DNA from: Hydra vulgaris
Lineage: Eukaryota; Cnidaria; Hydrozoa; Anthoathecata; Hydridae
Assembly (NCBI RefSeq): GCF_038396675.1
Contig: NC_088921.1
Span: 5,532,001-5,596,000, forward strand
Length of the DNA stretch: 64,000 nt
Direction: 5' to 3'
Both the position numbers and the translations under genes were made by a program. Positions 32,283 through 44,958 of this stretch are shown in pieces. A model generated the notes under the pieces. That model was given only the letters and a program-made list of their open reading frames with translations, was not told the DNA's origin and did not search any database. Within the stretch, counting starts at the first letter, position 1. Each line of letters opens with the position of its first letter.

Positions 32283-32582
32283 TGGGGCTATTCAAATAAT
32301 ACGTGATACTCTTATATAAGGTGGAGGTGTTTGAAAGTGTCACCAAATATCACATGGGAGAGGGGGTGGTTAGCCACAGTGTGACATGATAAAATTTTTA
32401 AAATTTAAATTTTAATCACAGCAGAATAGTAAACCTTTAGCATAAAAGTACAAACTCAAAAATATATTTGTTTAAAAATAATGTCACGTCACAAATAGGG
32501 CGGGGAGAGATTGTTTAAAATGTTACATATACAAAGAAGGGAGTCTAGCAAAAAAGTGTTTCGTATTATTTGAATAGCCCCA
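32283..32582. mobile_element. MITE, 300 bp, TAT target duplication
   Basis: TGGGGCTATTCAAATAAT at the left end is repeated in inverted form at the right (ATTATTTGAATAGCCCCA). TAT lies on each side (32280-32282 and 32583-32585). No coding capacity; the interior has G-rich blocks (GGGAGAGGGGGTGG). Inserted within the middle transposon. Confidence 0.85.
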
Positions 32583-33174
32583 TATAGCATATACGTGAAA
32601 TTATTTTTAAAAGTAATAGCATATATAGCATAAACAATCTTTCAATCTATTTTTAGTATCTATTAGCAAAATAATCAAAATAATTAATAATTGGATTAAA
32701 ATTGGAACAAATAGGAGTCGGTTGGTTTTTTAAATGAGATATCGATTATTGACAAAGTGCAACACATCTATGATTTTAAATATAAACATTACAAGCACTC
32801 ATTAAGCAATAATTCGGGCATATTTATTCAAATCCAAACGTGTAATATAAATTGTATTATCCTGAGCTTATATAAGATAATTATTCGGCTTCCTGTATGA
32901 TGCCATCAGTGAATGCTCATTAGTTTTATTTAACCCTAACTCTAAACCTGCAGCGAACCTTATTTGTAAACATTACATAAATAAACTAAAATATACAGAA
33001 AACTAGCTTTTGAAAGAACTTTTTTTTCTATTTTTAATATAAAAAGAAAAAGAAAAACAACCTGAAATTAATATTTTGAGGCATTTTTTTGGCGCCCACA
33101 GCGGTCCTATAGTACGAAAAAAGGTATGGGTTCACCCCTGATCAGATCATGCAACTTGTCTTGCATTGCTTCAG

Positions 33175-33264
33175 GAAGTTAAAACAAAATACTTTAGTTT
33201 AGCATGAAATTTCACGTTCATAAAATAATCGAAGTGCTAAACTAAAGTGTTTTTTTTTTACTTC
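33175..33264. repeat. Hairpin, about 29-bp arms
   Basis: GAAGTTAAAACA and CTTTAGTTTAGCA at 33175-33204 are complementary to TGCTAAACTAAAG and TTTTTTTACTTC at 33235-33264. Confidence 0.85.
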
Positions 33265-33527
33265 TTGTTTTCATTCTTACTTCTCATACCCTATAAGAAG
33301 GTATAAGAAATAAGAATGGAAAGGTCTAGTTTTATCATATAATTGACTTGAATCAAAAACACCTTTATTTGCCATAAAATATTTTATTTCAAATAAAGAA
33401 ATTGCTTCAATAAATTCAAGAAATACATTTAATTGCATTCTAGTATATCTGAAACTACTTATAAACAAAATTTCTATAGTCAGAAATATAAGGAACATTT
33501 TGAAAACATAAGCAAAAGTTCAACAAC

Positions 33528-33584
33528 TTTTCCATAACATACTATGAAAAATACATTGTATTTTTCATAATATGTTATGGAAAA
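33528..33584. repeat. 28-bp near-perfect palindrome
   Basis: TTTTCCATAACATACTATG with following AAAAATACA (33528-33555) is followed at once by its complement (33556-33584), with one mismatch and almost no loop. Confidence 0.93.
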
Positions 33585-34414
33585 TGTTTCAATTATATTA
33601 ATTAATAAAAGTTGAGTTTGAATTAAAACCCACTTGTTTTTTGTAATTTTTTTTGCAGTGATATTTCAGATTGAGAATTTATGGTACCATATTTGCACAA
33701 ATAAAAACATGATTTTTATATTTGATGGATAGCGTAAAGTTAGTTCTGTGATTCAGGTACATGCAGTATAAAAAAGTTTGACTCTTTGACAGAGCAAGTA
33801 TTGATTAAATCACAACAACAAGTATTGTAGTAGGTTTTCGAGACACCAAATACAGTACAATCTAATAGCTACAACCAGTGTGAACAATATGCTGTCATCT
33901 CAAGAGTTGTAATGGAATTTTTAACAGCAACAGATAATAATTCTACTGAATTGTGAAAAGCACTATCACTCCATTTGGACTAACTGGTGGATCAAGGAAC
34001 TTTTTATGGAATTTCTGCTCTTTGCAATAACAAACTACAACAATGAGATTTCATTTAGATATACAAAAAAAAAGGATCTACCCAAAAAATTTAAACAATT
34101 ACAGATTATGTTTATTATTTGCAAATAACAATATTATTTACCAAAAAATTAGGCTTTAAAAAACAATGCTCTTTATTTTAATAATTTAAGTTATCCATAG
34201 ATATTAATGATATTTCCTGATAATTGAAATAATTAAAAACAGATTATTATTTTACTTTTTTACTTCAATAGCCAATTACTCAGAGATAATTTTTGCATTA
34301 TTGTATTTTGAAATAGTCTTGTTCTCATTTATAAATAAAAAAATAGATATTTGAAAAACTAATGAATTGATTACATATTTTTGCGAATATTGTATCTATA
34401 TTAGCACAAATATA

Positions 34415-34492
34415 TTCTCTCTCACACAGAGAGGGAGAAAATTTTTTTTTTAAAGTTTATAAAGTGAGAGAGAGACTCTCTCTCTCTTTATG
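34415..34492. repeat. (CT/GA)n microsatellite tract
   Basis: CTCTCTCTCACACAGAGAGGGAG and GTGAGAGAGAGACTCTCTCTCTC flank an A/T spacer, so the two tracts could also pair with each other. Confidence 0.9.
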
Positions 34493-35437
34493 CTAGTTAT
34501 GCAAGTTAAAGTATATACTTCAATAATATTATTGTATATATTTTTGTATAATATAGTATAGTATAGATACAACCATAAGTTTATATAGCATGGATACATC
34601 GTATAGTTTTGATGTGTGACAATAACTGGTTATTAAGTTAACTTATTTAATAAGTTATTGATATACTACAAAGCTATATAGTATATATCCGTACTATGAT
34701 CGCTCTCCTTGTTTTAGCTAGGCTATGAGAGAGTGAACCATTCATTATATAGATTGTGTGTATATTTTTTTAACCTTAAATTTAAGGTAAAAACAAGTTT
34801 TATAAAATAAGTTTAAGTAGTACATCTAAAATTTTGGTAAATATACTGCTATTGTTGTTGTTGTTAAAAAAAAAACTATAGTTGTATTATTTAAATAAAT
34901 AACTTAACGTATAGCAGTATAAAATTAAGATAAAATTATATTTTATTGGCAATAACAAACAAAATCTGAAATCTTTTATAATAATAAAAACGCCATTTTT
35001 AAATATTTTTAAATGAGTCAAAGTTACGCCAAACTCAAGTCAGAAAATAGCAGACGTATCTTTTCTTGCGTAAAGTTTGATGAGCACTTTTTAGGAAAAT
35101 GTTGTGAATACCGTTTTTTAGACTTTTTGCGTAAAGCTTGGTTTCCAATAGTTGTAGAAATGTTGTGCAACAATTATGCGTTTTTGTTGTACACGGTTTT
35201 CGAAATTCCCAAAAGTTGTAAAACACACTCATGTTAACAAACACACAAAAATTTCGAGTAAACAAACTTAAAAAACGTACGTTTTATAAGGGAATCAAGC
35301 TGTTTCTTTGAATAGATTTTATATTTTGGTATGTTTTTGCAAAATGAAATGATTATTTTGAAATAAAAACTGCTAAATAAACTAACTATTTTGATTTATT
35401 ATTTTTGCTTTAGTTTTGATAAGTAGTTATTGGTAAA

Positions 35438-37166
35438 ATGGCATATCATTGCGTTGTAAAAAATTGTTCAAATGGAAGCTATAGACTTATGAAATGGAAA
35501 TATGCAATATGCACTGAACATAAATGTAGAAAAGAGGATATTGGATGTAATTGTGCATCGCCTTTTCATTTATTTCCTTTTCCAACTATCAAAAAATCTC
35601 CCTCCCAACGTGAAATTTGGATCAAACTAATTAACCGCTTAAACACCAATAAGACAAATGATTTTTTCTGCCCAAAGAAAGATGCACGAGTTTGTTCTAA
35701 TCATTTTAAAGTTAAAGAGCCTACTATTAAAAATCCTTATCCCACTGAGAACCTTGGATATGATTCTAGACATAGAGTTGCTCTTTTGTGTCCTAGCTCT
35801 CGACCTCTAAATAGAAACAGTATAATAAATACCGACTCCACACAGCCTTTACTTAAAAAATACAAATCAAATGTTAACTCCAATACATACTTTAATACAA
35901 TAATTGATCAAAATCAAGACACCATTTCTGTTAAACAGTTATGTTCTACTTCCTTGTTAATTAGTGTCAACTTCGCTACAAAAAACCCTGTTGACTTTAT
36001 GATTGAACCAGTACCAGTGGTAGTAGTAGATAAAGAAGAAAATAATATTAATTCACTTTTTAATCATAATGAGTTCACTCAAGCTCAAGAATCAACTTTT
36101 TTAATAAGTAGCTTAAAAAAAACTATTGACAAATTACAAAAATTAAATCACAATCTTCTTTTTCAAAACAAAAAATTACAAATTCAAGTAAATATAATTA
36201 AAAACAAAGTCAAAAATAATCTTCAAAAGAATGTCTACAAAAAATTATTAACAAATGACAAAAAGTGTAACTTTTACACAAACATTTCTTCCCTGAAAGT
36301 TTTTCACATTCTTCACGACCTTATAAAACCAATTGTACATCGTCGATTTAGTTACAAAACTGAAATGAAATGTTCTCCTAAAAAAAACTCATAAAATCAC
36401 ACCAAAAAAACTTGGAAGATGCAGAAAACTGTGTTCACAAGATGAGTTTTTACTCGTTCTTATGAAATTACGTCTCGGACTCTTAAGCAATGACCTAGTT
36501 GATAGATTTAGTGTTTCTCTTGGCACTGTTTCAAAAATATTTAAATCGTGGATTAGAGGCATGTCACAGTATTTAAAATCATTTGTTTACTTTCCAGATG
36601 AAGAAAAAGTTCGCTTGAATCATTCTGATTGTTTTAAAAATAATCAAAGTCTGTTAGGAATATTTGACTGCTCTGAAATTTTTATTGAAACACCAAAAGA
36701 TTTGAAACTGCAATCTGCAACATGGTCTGAGTACAAGCACCACAATACAATGAAGTTCCTTGTATCAGTTACATCCAGCTCTTTCATAAATTTTGTTTCG
36801 GAAGCATATACTGGAAGAATATCAGATAAAGCAATAACATTGGATTATAACTATCTTACAAAATTCCCTCCTTATTCTTCAATCATGGCTGATAAAGGTT
36901 TTAATATTGCTAGTGAGTGTGCTGCTTGTAAGATTACCTTTATTTCCCTACCTGGAAAACGAAGAGCTTCTCAAATGACACCTGAAGAAGTTGTAAAAAC
37001 GAGTAATATTGCTAAACTCAGAATTCTCATTGAACAGATAATTAGAAGAATGAAAACTTTTCGAATAAATGGACAAGAATTTCCTATATCACTTCTTGAT
37101 AATCTTAATGACATTATAGTGATTTGTGCAGCTCTTTCCAATTTTAAATGTTTAATTACGAAATAA
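35438..37166 (+). pseudogene. THAP-domain PIF/Harbinger-type DDE transposase, one frameshift
   Basis: N-terminal frame 35438-36394: a THAP zinc finger with Cys5, Cys10 and CSNHF (Cys86, His89), a conserved Trp61 in REIWIKLINRL, and the HLFPFP signature; then a linker and a coiled-coil-like stretch (KTIDKLQKLNHNLLFQNKK). The second frame starts upstream of Met36462 (ITPKKLGRCRKLCSQDEFLL) and encodes an HTH (LSNDLVDRFSVSLGTVSKIF) followed by a DDE_4-type catalytic core: Asp69 in LGIFDCSEIFIE, Asp144 in SSIMADKGFN, and Glu191 in [13 protein letters not shown] (numbered from 36462). The two frames differ by one base at an A8 run near 36378-36385, so a single indel separates them from one protein of about 575 residues. 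Role: binding of element ends through THAP and cut-and-paste transposition. All three catalytic residues are present. Confidence 0.9.
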
Positions 37167-37207
37167 TACTTTATCGATGCTCCAAAACAAAAGTTTGTTG
37201 GTCCAAG

Positions 37208-37898
<691 letters not shown>

Positions 37899-38288
37899 TA
37901 CGTGTGTAAAAATTTCAAACCATTTATTTATTCAAGTTTTATTTATGGTTCGAAAGAGCTTTAAATTTGTAATAAAATGGTGAGAAATTTATGAAAAAAG
38001 AATCATTACAAAAAAAGTTATGCTCTTTTAAGTAACATTATTTTTTATGAAGCATTGCTTAAGAAAAATGCAACTTACGTATAAAACTCGCGTTCGGCTA
38101 ACGGCAGCTTTGTAATAGAATCATTGTTAATTTGCGCTTAATTTTGCATAGTAAAATGTGCAAAACGATTAAAAAACGTAATTAAAAAAGTTTTGAAGTA
38201 ACAAAATATTTTTAATGATTAAAACGTAATAGTAAAATTTATAACAAAATTTTATAAAATATGCATAAAAAAATATCGCGTTTTTTTG

Positions 38289-38289
<1 letters not shown>

Positions 38290-38371
<82 letters not shown>
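38290..38371. repeat. (TA)n microsatellite
   Basis: About 80 bp of pure TA, within the inner transposon. Confidence 0.97.
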
Positions 38372-38373
<2 letters not shown>

Positions 38374-38527
38374 TATGGTTAAGGGTATATATATTTATTT
38401 TATTAAATATGCACCAAGGATAGGATTTCTATAGCGTATGTTTAAATGCATATAGGTGATCTTTAAATACATTAAAAGCCTTAGCGTTTTCGCCTTATTT
38501 TTATCGTTACTAATGATTTTCAATGAA

Positions 38528-38629
<102 letters not shown>

Positions 38630-40203
38630 CATCGGAAATGGCGTGATATTTCAGTAGGGGCCGGAGTACAAAAAAATAATCATAAAACACCATATAGTTC
38701 AACTAAAAACCTACAAAAATATATCCATCTAAACAATGGGGGAGAAGAGGACACGTCCACCACGGCTCTCCTTCATTTTCTCTTCAGTAGTCCTTATATC
38801 TATCTAACTATATATAAATTCCAAGAAACCGCAACAAATAAAAATAATTTTTTTAAAAACATACTTCTTTAACAAAAAATTTAGAGTATAATAATTATTT
38901 TCTTTTTTGCTTAATAATGTTTTTAACAGAATTGTGGCTTTGAAGAAAGCCTAGTTTTTGAAGCAAACAAAACTGTGACATCCATAGCTAGAAAGAATCG
39001 ATTCTTTAGTACGCAAAGGAAACCACATCCAATGATATCTAAAATAAAGTAAACCCCTAAATTAAAATCGCCATACCTATTTATGATGCTTTATGTCGCG
39101 GATAATAAATAAGGATGCCTTATGGCGCGGATAATAAATAAACATATAACTGTTATTATTGCATTAATAAACATAATCAATCTCTAAAAAAATATGAACC
39201 GGTTTAATCTTGATATGAAAAAGATCAACATCCATCAAAGCAATCGTGTGGTTTTCATCATGTTGCGTAACCTTGCAATGATAGATAAGATAAAATATAT
39301 CAGATATATAAAATTAAAAAAAAAAATTAAGGCGAACAATTAACTAATGTATAATAAATTAACATGTAACTGTTATTACTGAATTAATAAATATAATCTT
39401 GAGGTCTTTAAGATAAACATCTACAGTAGCAAGCTGCCATCATAGTTAAAACCTTGCAATAAAAGAAATTATATTAGATATTTAGCACAACAACTGAAAA
39501 ACCCATTATAAATTAGAGAAGATAAGAATGATTTCCTAACTTAAAAAAAAACTCAAAATCACTTAACTCCTGATACACAACACATTTTCCATTACCAAAC
39601 AGAAAATTCGATAGAAGTAGACCCTTCAATACTTTTTAACCTGAAATATAATAGATTTGATTATAAGTTATAATGAAAAGAAAGTTATGTGTTAGTGTAA
39701 CTATCTGGTAATGGCATATGCCATTTGCCTAGAGTGTACTGATTTATTGTAACTAAACACTTACATCTCTCAATCCATGCAAGCAAAAGTCTGTCTTTCT
39801 GGGTAGAAACAATGTATAGCCATCATTATGATTAACATTAATTGTCATGAGCCAGGCAATTTGCTTATGTCAAATAGTAAATGAGCTTTGGTTTCCCATA
39901 GCTCGTTGCAACCAGGTCAACCCTGGTTGTTGGATATCGGTAACTAACCGACTACCTAAAATTACATTTCTATATACATATATGTATATACATATATGTA
40001 TACATAAAAAGAAATTAAATAATAATAAATCTTTTCATTATCTTAAAAAAAGGGGAGGGTAGAGAATATAATATACATTAGGCACTGTAAAATTTATTAT
40101 AAAAAACAAAGATTAACCTACTATCTGTAAATAATATCTGTTAATGCAAGTTTATAAGACATACTATTATTTAAAATAACATATACCTTATTACACATTT
40201 CTA
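38630..40203. other. Non-coding interior of inner transposon
   Basis: No gene recognised between the TA tracts and the companion gene. A near-duplicate phrase recurs (GCGGATAATAAATAA at 39098 and 39126), and CATATATGTATATACATATATG lies near 39973-39998. Probably the 3' flanks of the two convergent genes. Confidence 0.5.
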
Positions 40204-42624
40204 TTATGTTATCACCATATCACCACTTATTATGTCTGCAGAAAGTTGATATTTGCTCACATCATACTCAACACCATCATCATCTTCATTCTCTTTTGGT
40301 TTCCAATAAGAAACTATATATACATCACTTTTTTTCTTTTTAATGCCAACAATTCTGCCGTAATATACATCCTGGGTGTTAGTGGCATTATCGAACCACA
40401 TGTGGCAAATACTTCTTCCAATAGAAGCTCCAATAAGAATTTCTTCAATATCTGAGGCCTCATTATTTTCTAGGTCAGGAAACATTTCTTTTACCTGATC
40501 AGGCATGCAATTTTTTAATATTTTTTCTACATTTCTGCGTTCTTTGTTTTCTTTTTTCTGAATTTTATCTGCTATTCGTTTTATCAATTCTAACTTCAGG
40601 TCATTATGACATTGCATATTTGTAAACCGCTTTTTTCTGGCATTAGAGATAGCCCATAATATCAACTTGTTTTGAATATCATTTGGCTTTTTGCATAGCA
40701 GAGCAGTTGTTTTATTTTTGCAAGCACGAAGTTTTGAAGAAAGAAAACAAAGAGTGGCATTTGGAACTTTGTGCTTTGCAGCGCTAAACATACCCATAAG
40801 TTCTTCTGAATCAATGTTGTGAAGCCTAGCTGACTTAGTCTGGTCTTTAAGGTGATCATTAGAACTCATTTCAAATTGCCGCTTATACTGCCTGTCAATG
40901 ACGCTAATAACTGCATTAAGGCAGTCAGCTAATGCTTTACTCATTTCATCAGTTACTGGGCAAAAGCTGATTATTGAATCAAAAACTACATCTTCAATAT
41001 CATTACCAAAGAAATCAGTTTTTCGTTTAAGTAGAGATAAAGGATTCTTGCTGCTCTCAATAAGAGTGTTCCGAACATCTTTTACTACCTGAATGCCAGA
41101 TATGTAGTCAAGTCCCGTACCTGGTGCAATATAAAATTTTGTCATCCAAGGACCAGAAAGTAGCTTTCCAATTAAAGCTAAAACACACAACTCACGGATA
41201 CCTAAGGTGAAAAAGTTAATTAGTAACAAAGAATAATCTTTGTTTATAATAGTCTTTACTCCCCGTTAATCTTGCAAGTGTCTATTTGTAATTTGTATTT
41301 GTAACTATATTTGTAGTTAATTCTATAGCCTATAATATTGTGTAGCACTTTATCAAATGAACTGAACAGGTATAAAAAAGAAAAAAGATACCTGTTTCAG
41401 ATGTAAAGTCTTGAAATAAACTATTTCGCAGACCTCCGCATAACGCCAAGCCAGAACACAGAAATATCTTCAATATGGCATAATGATGGATCAAAATACC
41501 GCATGTGTGAAAAAGCATATGTAGTCTGTTGCCTCTATAGCGCGGTAGCAATCCTCTGGGCAACTCGTGTTGGTCCAAAAAGGTTACAAAACCTTTTGGA
41601 TCATCTATGAATATCATAAAAAAGCTCATTTTGGCAAATGCAAGAAGAATGTGAAATAAAAACATGCACTAGTTATAATATCTTATTTTAACTCGAAATT
41701 TTATTCAGAAAACTAAATATATTTAAGTAAAAGAATGGTTTAGATTAGTTAGAGTACCTTTTGCATCCTTATAGCGAAGTTTGTTCAGCTGTATAACAAT
41801 GTTTGCTGCAATGCAGTCTCTTCCAAAAAGTTTCCCTTTTGAAGTCTCTAATGCTTTAAGTGAAGACTTACAAGAGCTGGTCATTGTGTCTAAGGGGTGA
41901 AGGTGACAGTTTAGTTCATTTAATGATTTCTGCCAAACAAGGTTTAACTTTGCGATTGTTGCATGGTTTGTTGCAACTCTGTCACTCATTGTATTTGTTA
42001 TGTTCCCAATAATAGTGCTTCTTACGTCAGTATATTTGTTATAATATCCTCTTTATGCTTTCTCTTCTTAATTGCCATTTCGTTTGCCAAAATGGTTAAT
42101 CTCTTTCTCATAACCTTTTTTCTGGGACTCAACTGGTCAGCTCTCAAACTGGATAGTGGTTCATGAGAAGAGGTTTTTAAAGTAGGACGAGATAAAGGAG
42201 ATAAGTGATCACTATTTGATACAGATGAAACACTGATTTGTTGAGAAGAAAATGAAGAACATGTAGGAAAGTCAATTGAGGTTACATTCGATTGCGATGT
42301 TTGTGCCACAGCAGATGTTGTTATTTGGTATGCAAAGAGCATGTTGCAGATGTCAACAAATGGTTTCGAATTTCGTGAAAAATGGTTTACAAAGACTTTC
42401 GATGTTCTAACTAGTTGCTGAATCTGACTTATACAAATTTTGATGTTAAAATACTTACCGATTAGTTCTACAGTTACTTTATATGAATCGTTGTTAGTTG
42501 CAAATATATGCAGTACATGTCCATTTCTACAGCCAATATTTAAATGAGCTGGTATTGGAAAATTACAAGCTAAATAAGTTTTAGCTTTACCATAAAAAAG
42601 ATTTGTTTTCTTGTGAGGTCCCAT
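40204..42624 (-). pseudogene. Companion protein of the inner transposon, spliced, function unknown
   Basis: Exons on -: 42624 to about 42022 (MGPHKKTNLFYGKAKTYLAC; Ser-rich linker; basic KKVMRKRLTILANEMAIKKR), then in a shifted frame NKYTDVRSTIIGNITNTMSD to 41758, 41634-41392 (FLDQHELPRGLLPRYRGNRL, CGGLRNSLFQDFTSET) and 41201-40204. Donors AAAAG|GTACTC and ACAG|GTATCT and acceptors AATGAG and CACCTTAG give agreeing phases. The last exon has LCVLALIGKLLSGPWMTKFY, AVISVIDRQYKRQFEM, ARLHNIDSEELMGMFSAA, and a C-terminal module (HMWFDNATNTQDVYYGRIVG ... VSYW ... YDVSKYQLSADIISGDMVIT) that looks like a small barrel-type reader. I recall homologous transposon proteins in fish and cnidarians but no established function. 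One frameshift near 42030 breaks it. It likely acts with the THAP transposase, by analogy to second proteins in PIF/Harbinger elements. Confidence 0.72.
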
Positions 42625-42772
42625 GATGCACTAAATTAAATTCAACAATCATAATACTACTATTTAATTGGGTCGGCTATTAATCATAATTAAATAATTT
42701 AAAAAATCGCCATTAATCTATAAAAATTTTTTTAAATATACGTATAATTTTTATATATCATATATAGCTTAA

Positions 42773-42982
42773 GGTGGCTATATGGTAAATTATGGGTATG
42801 GAAAAAGCTGAGAAAATGCTGTTTTATGTTTTTAATGAATTTTATGCAGAATCATCGTAAAATAGTGTTATACAATTTTAATTTTAGCAATTTAAATTTT
42901 ATTTGGCAGAATTTTGCCTTTGCACTAATTTTGGTGGGTGAAAAGAGTTAGTTATCAAAAAAAAAATTAATATATAACCACC
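42773..42982. mobile_element. TTAA-flanked MITE, 210 bp
   Basis: GGTGGCTATAT at the left is inverted at the right (ATATAACCACC), with TTAA on both sides (42769-42772, 42983-42986). The tip matches that of the Mutator-like copy at 17113 (TTAA-GGTGG), so it may be a non-autonomous relative. It sits directly upstream of the companion gene's start at 42624. Confidence 0.85.
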
Positions 42983-43175
42983 TTAATACTTGTTAGTTTT
43001 TGTGTACATCATTTAACAATTTTAAAAAGAGAAAACCCAAATACCCTTAGTAGTAAAAGGCTATTAAAAATAAAGTTTGTATAACAGTTCTAATAAAATA
43101 TATCATTATAATGAATAAAAAAATCAAAAATACTGAATTCTCCACTGTCAAAAACCGCCCCTCCCCCTAACACTA

Positions 43176-43665
43176 TGTAACGGAAGTGGAAATACATACC
43201 TCCACTGCGCGGAACAATAGGGCATGTGGTCATGAATATTTTTTGATGAAATTTGGCAGGCACATAGAAAATAGATGTATACAGTTGCCTTAAAAATTTT
43301 AAATATGTACCAACATGCCTTCAATATTAACGCACCTCCGGAACAGAAACAAAATTTTAAAAACGAATGAAAACCACTGGTAACTGTAAAAAAAACTACA
43401 GAATTTATAACAAAAAGCAACAGTAACAATAGCAGAAACAGTTTTATAAAGTGTAACAGTAACAGTAACACTAAAAGAGGTGGAAATGGTACCTCCACTG
43501 GGTCGAAAAATACGGTATTTGGTCATGAATATTTTTTAGTGAAATTTGGCAGGCACATAGAAAATAGATCTATACAGTTGACTGGAAAATTTCAAATGTG
43601 TACCAACATGCCTTCGATATCAATGCAGTGCCAGAACAGGAACGAAATTTTAAATAGCAATAAAA
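43176..43665. repeat. Direct repeat, about 170-190 bp, two diverged copies
   Basis: Copy 1 (about 43176-43365) and copy 2 (about 43475-43665) share ACCTCCACTG, GGTCATGAATATTTTTT, GAAATTTGGCAGGCACATAG, ATACAGTTG and TACCAACATGCCTTC in order. The 110 bp between them is richer in GTAACAGTAACA units (43422-43472). Confidence 0.92.
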
Positions 43666-43879
43666 AAACTGAAAAATTTATTACACGTAAAAAAAAACCA
43701 TAATTTATTCAAGATAAAACATTCTACTTTTTTAATAAAGTCTAAGCTGATATAAAATTCTAAAAAAAAAGACAAATAAATACATCTTTACCACACCGAC
43801 TTCGAGCACGCTGTGAAAAAAAAGGTCACAAATTTTTACTTTGAAATCGGTGCCGTAAAAAGCCAGATACGCACGTACC

Positions 43880-44075
43880 TATATATATATATGTATATAT
43901 TATGCATTATATATAATTTATATAGCATATTATTTTTAAATAATATATAAATATATATAATATATATATCTTTAATAAAGATATATATATATTATATGTA
44001 TTTATATATTATATAAAAATAATATGTTATATAAATAATAATAGGTTATATATGTTGAATAAAGACTTTATTCAA
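43880..44075. repeat. AT-rich palindromic cluster
   Basis: Overlapping dyads such as AGATATATAT around TCTTTAATAAAGA (about 43967-43982) and TTGAATAAAG/CTTTATTCAA (44054-44074), with TA tracts between. Low sequence complexity makes pairing unspecific. Confidence 0.7.
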
Positions 44076-44229
44076 TAATGAAAAATATATTGCCTTGCCA
44101 CTAGAGTATCAAACGATCCAGATGTTGATTTTTTACGTACTGATAAAAAAGACTTTAATGCTATTACACTGAATAGTTTAAATTCATCAATAGATTGTTT
44201 TTGGAGTACTAAACCATCATTGTTACTCA

Positions 44230-44521
44230 TTTTAATTGGATGTTTTGCCTGTGTTTCACTGCGATAATCTGTTTGTTTACTCGAAATTTTTTGTTTTGTA
44301 TATTCTAGTATGTATATTTTGCATAACAAAAGTTGAATTTCAAAAACCGTGTATTGTTGCCGAGATTGGTTTGAATTTCCGCAACCTTTGTTTTACAACA
44401 TAAACTTTGTTGTACAACCGACGTTAAGTTGTACAACTTACGCAAGAAAATGTTTCCATTAAAAAGCAATATTGTTGTACAACAGTTGTATAACATTTCT
44501 ACAACTATTGGAAACCAAGCT
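44230..44521. repeat. Right terminal inverted repeat of inner transposon
   Basis: Contains the terminal CCAAGCT and, inside, several copies of the palindrome GTTGTACAAC and the block GAAATTTCCGCAACC. It pairs with the left terminal repeat (35135-35275) and with the neighbouring MITE (44651-44885). Confidence 0.88.
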
Positions 44522-44650
44522 TAAGTAATAACTTAAGTAAAAACTTAGGAATTTCGTAAGTTTTTGTTTACGCAAGGTTTGTGAATACCACTTAGCGTAA
44601 CTTTGAACTTAAGCAAAACTTACGCAAACTATACGCACATTTTGGACTTA

Positions 44651-44885
44651 AGCTTGGTTTCCAATGGTTGTAGAAATGTTGTACAACTGTTGTACAACAA
44701 TAATGCTTTATAATGGAAACATTTTCTTGCGTAAGTTGCACAACTTAACGTCGGTTGTACAACAAAATTTATGTTGTAAAACAAAGGTTGCGGAAATAGA
44801 ATCAAACCAATCTCGGCAACAATTGTTGTACAACAAAAACGCACAACTGTTGCACAACATTTCTGCAACTATTGGAAACCAAGCT
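44651..44885. mobile_element. MITE derived from the inner transposon, TTA target duplication
   Basis: Ends AGCTTGGTTTCCAATGG and the inverted CTATTGGAAACCAAGCT match the inner element's ends. The left 170 bp is nearly identical, in inverted orientation, to the right terminal repeat at 44340-44521. TTA lies on both sides (44648-44650, 44886-44888). No coding capacity. It presumably depends on the THAP transposase. Confidence 0.92.
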
Positions 44886-44911
44886 TTACGAAAGAGTTGT
44901 GAATCCGCACC

Positions 44912-44958
44912 CAGACAACCTTCATGTTGTCTTCATGTGATCTCCCAGAATTTGGCAT
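44912..44958 (-). pseudogene. First codons of outer transposase, split off by insertion
   Basis: ATG at 44958 gives MPNSGRSHEDNMKVV up to the CAG junction, and the frame resumes at 31895. No separate function. It documents where the middle element landed. Confidence 0.75.

Larger units (their letters stand above)
32583..35134. other. Non-coding interior of the middle transposon
   Basis: AT-rich with no recognised gene. Contains two hairpins (listed), a (CT/GA)n tract and a (TTG)n tract near 34851-34865. The small open frame at 33277-33498 has no domain. The stretch 35013-35134 carries TTGCGTAA-type motifs belonging to the subterminal part of the middle element. Confidence 0.55.
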
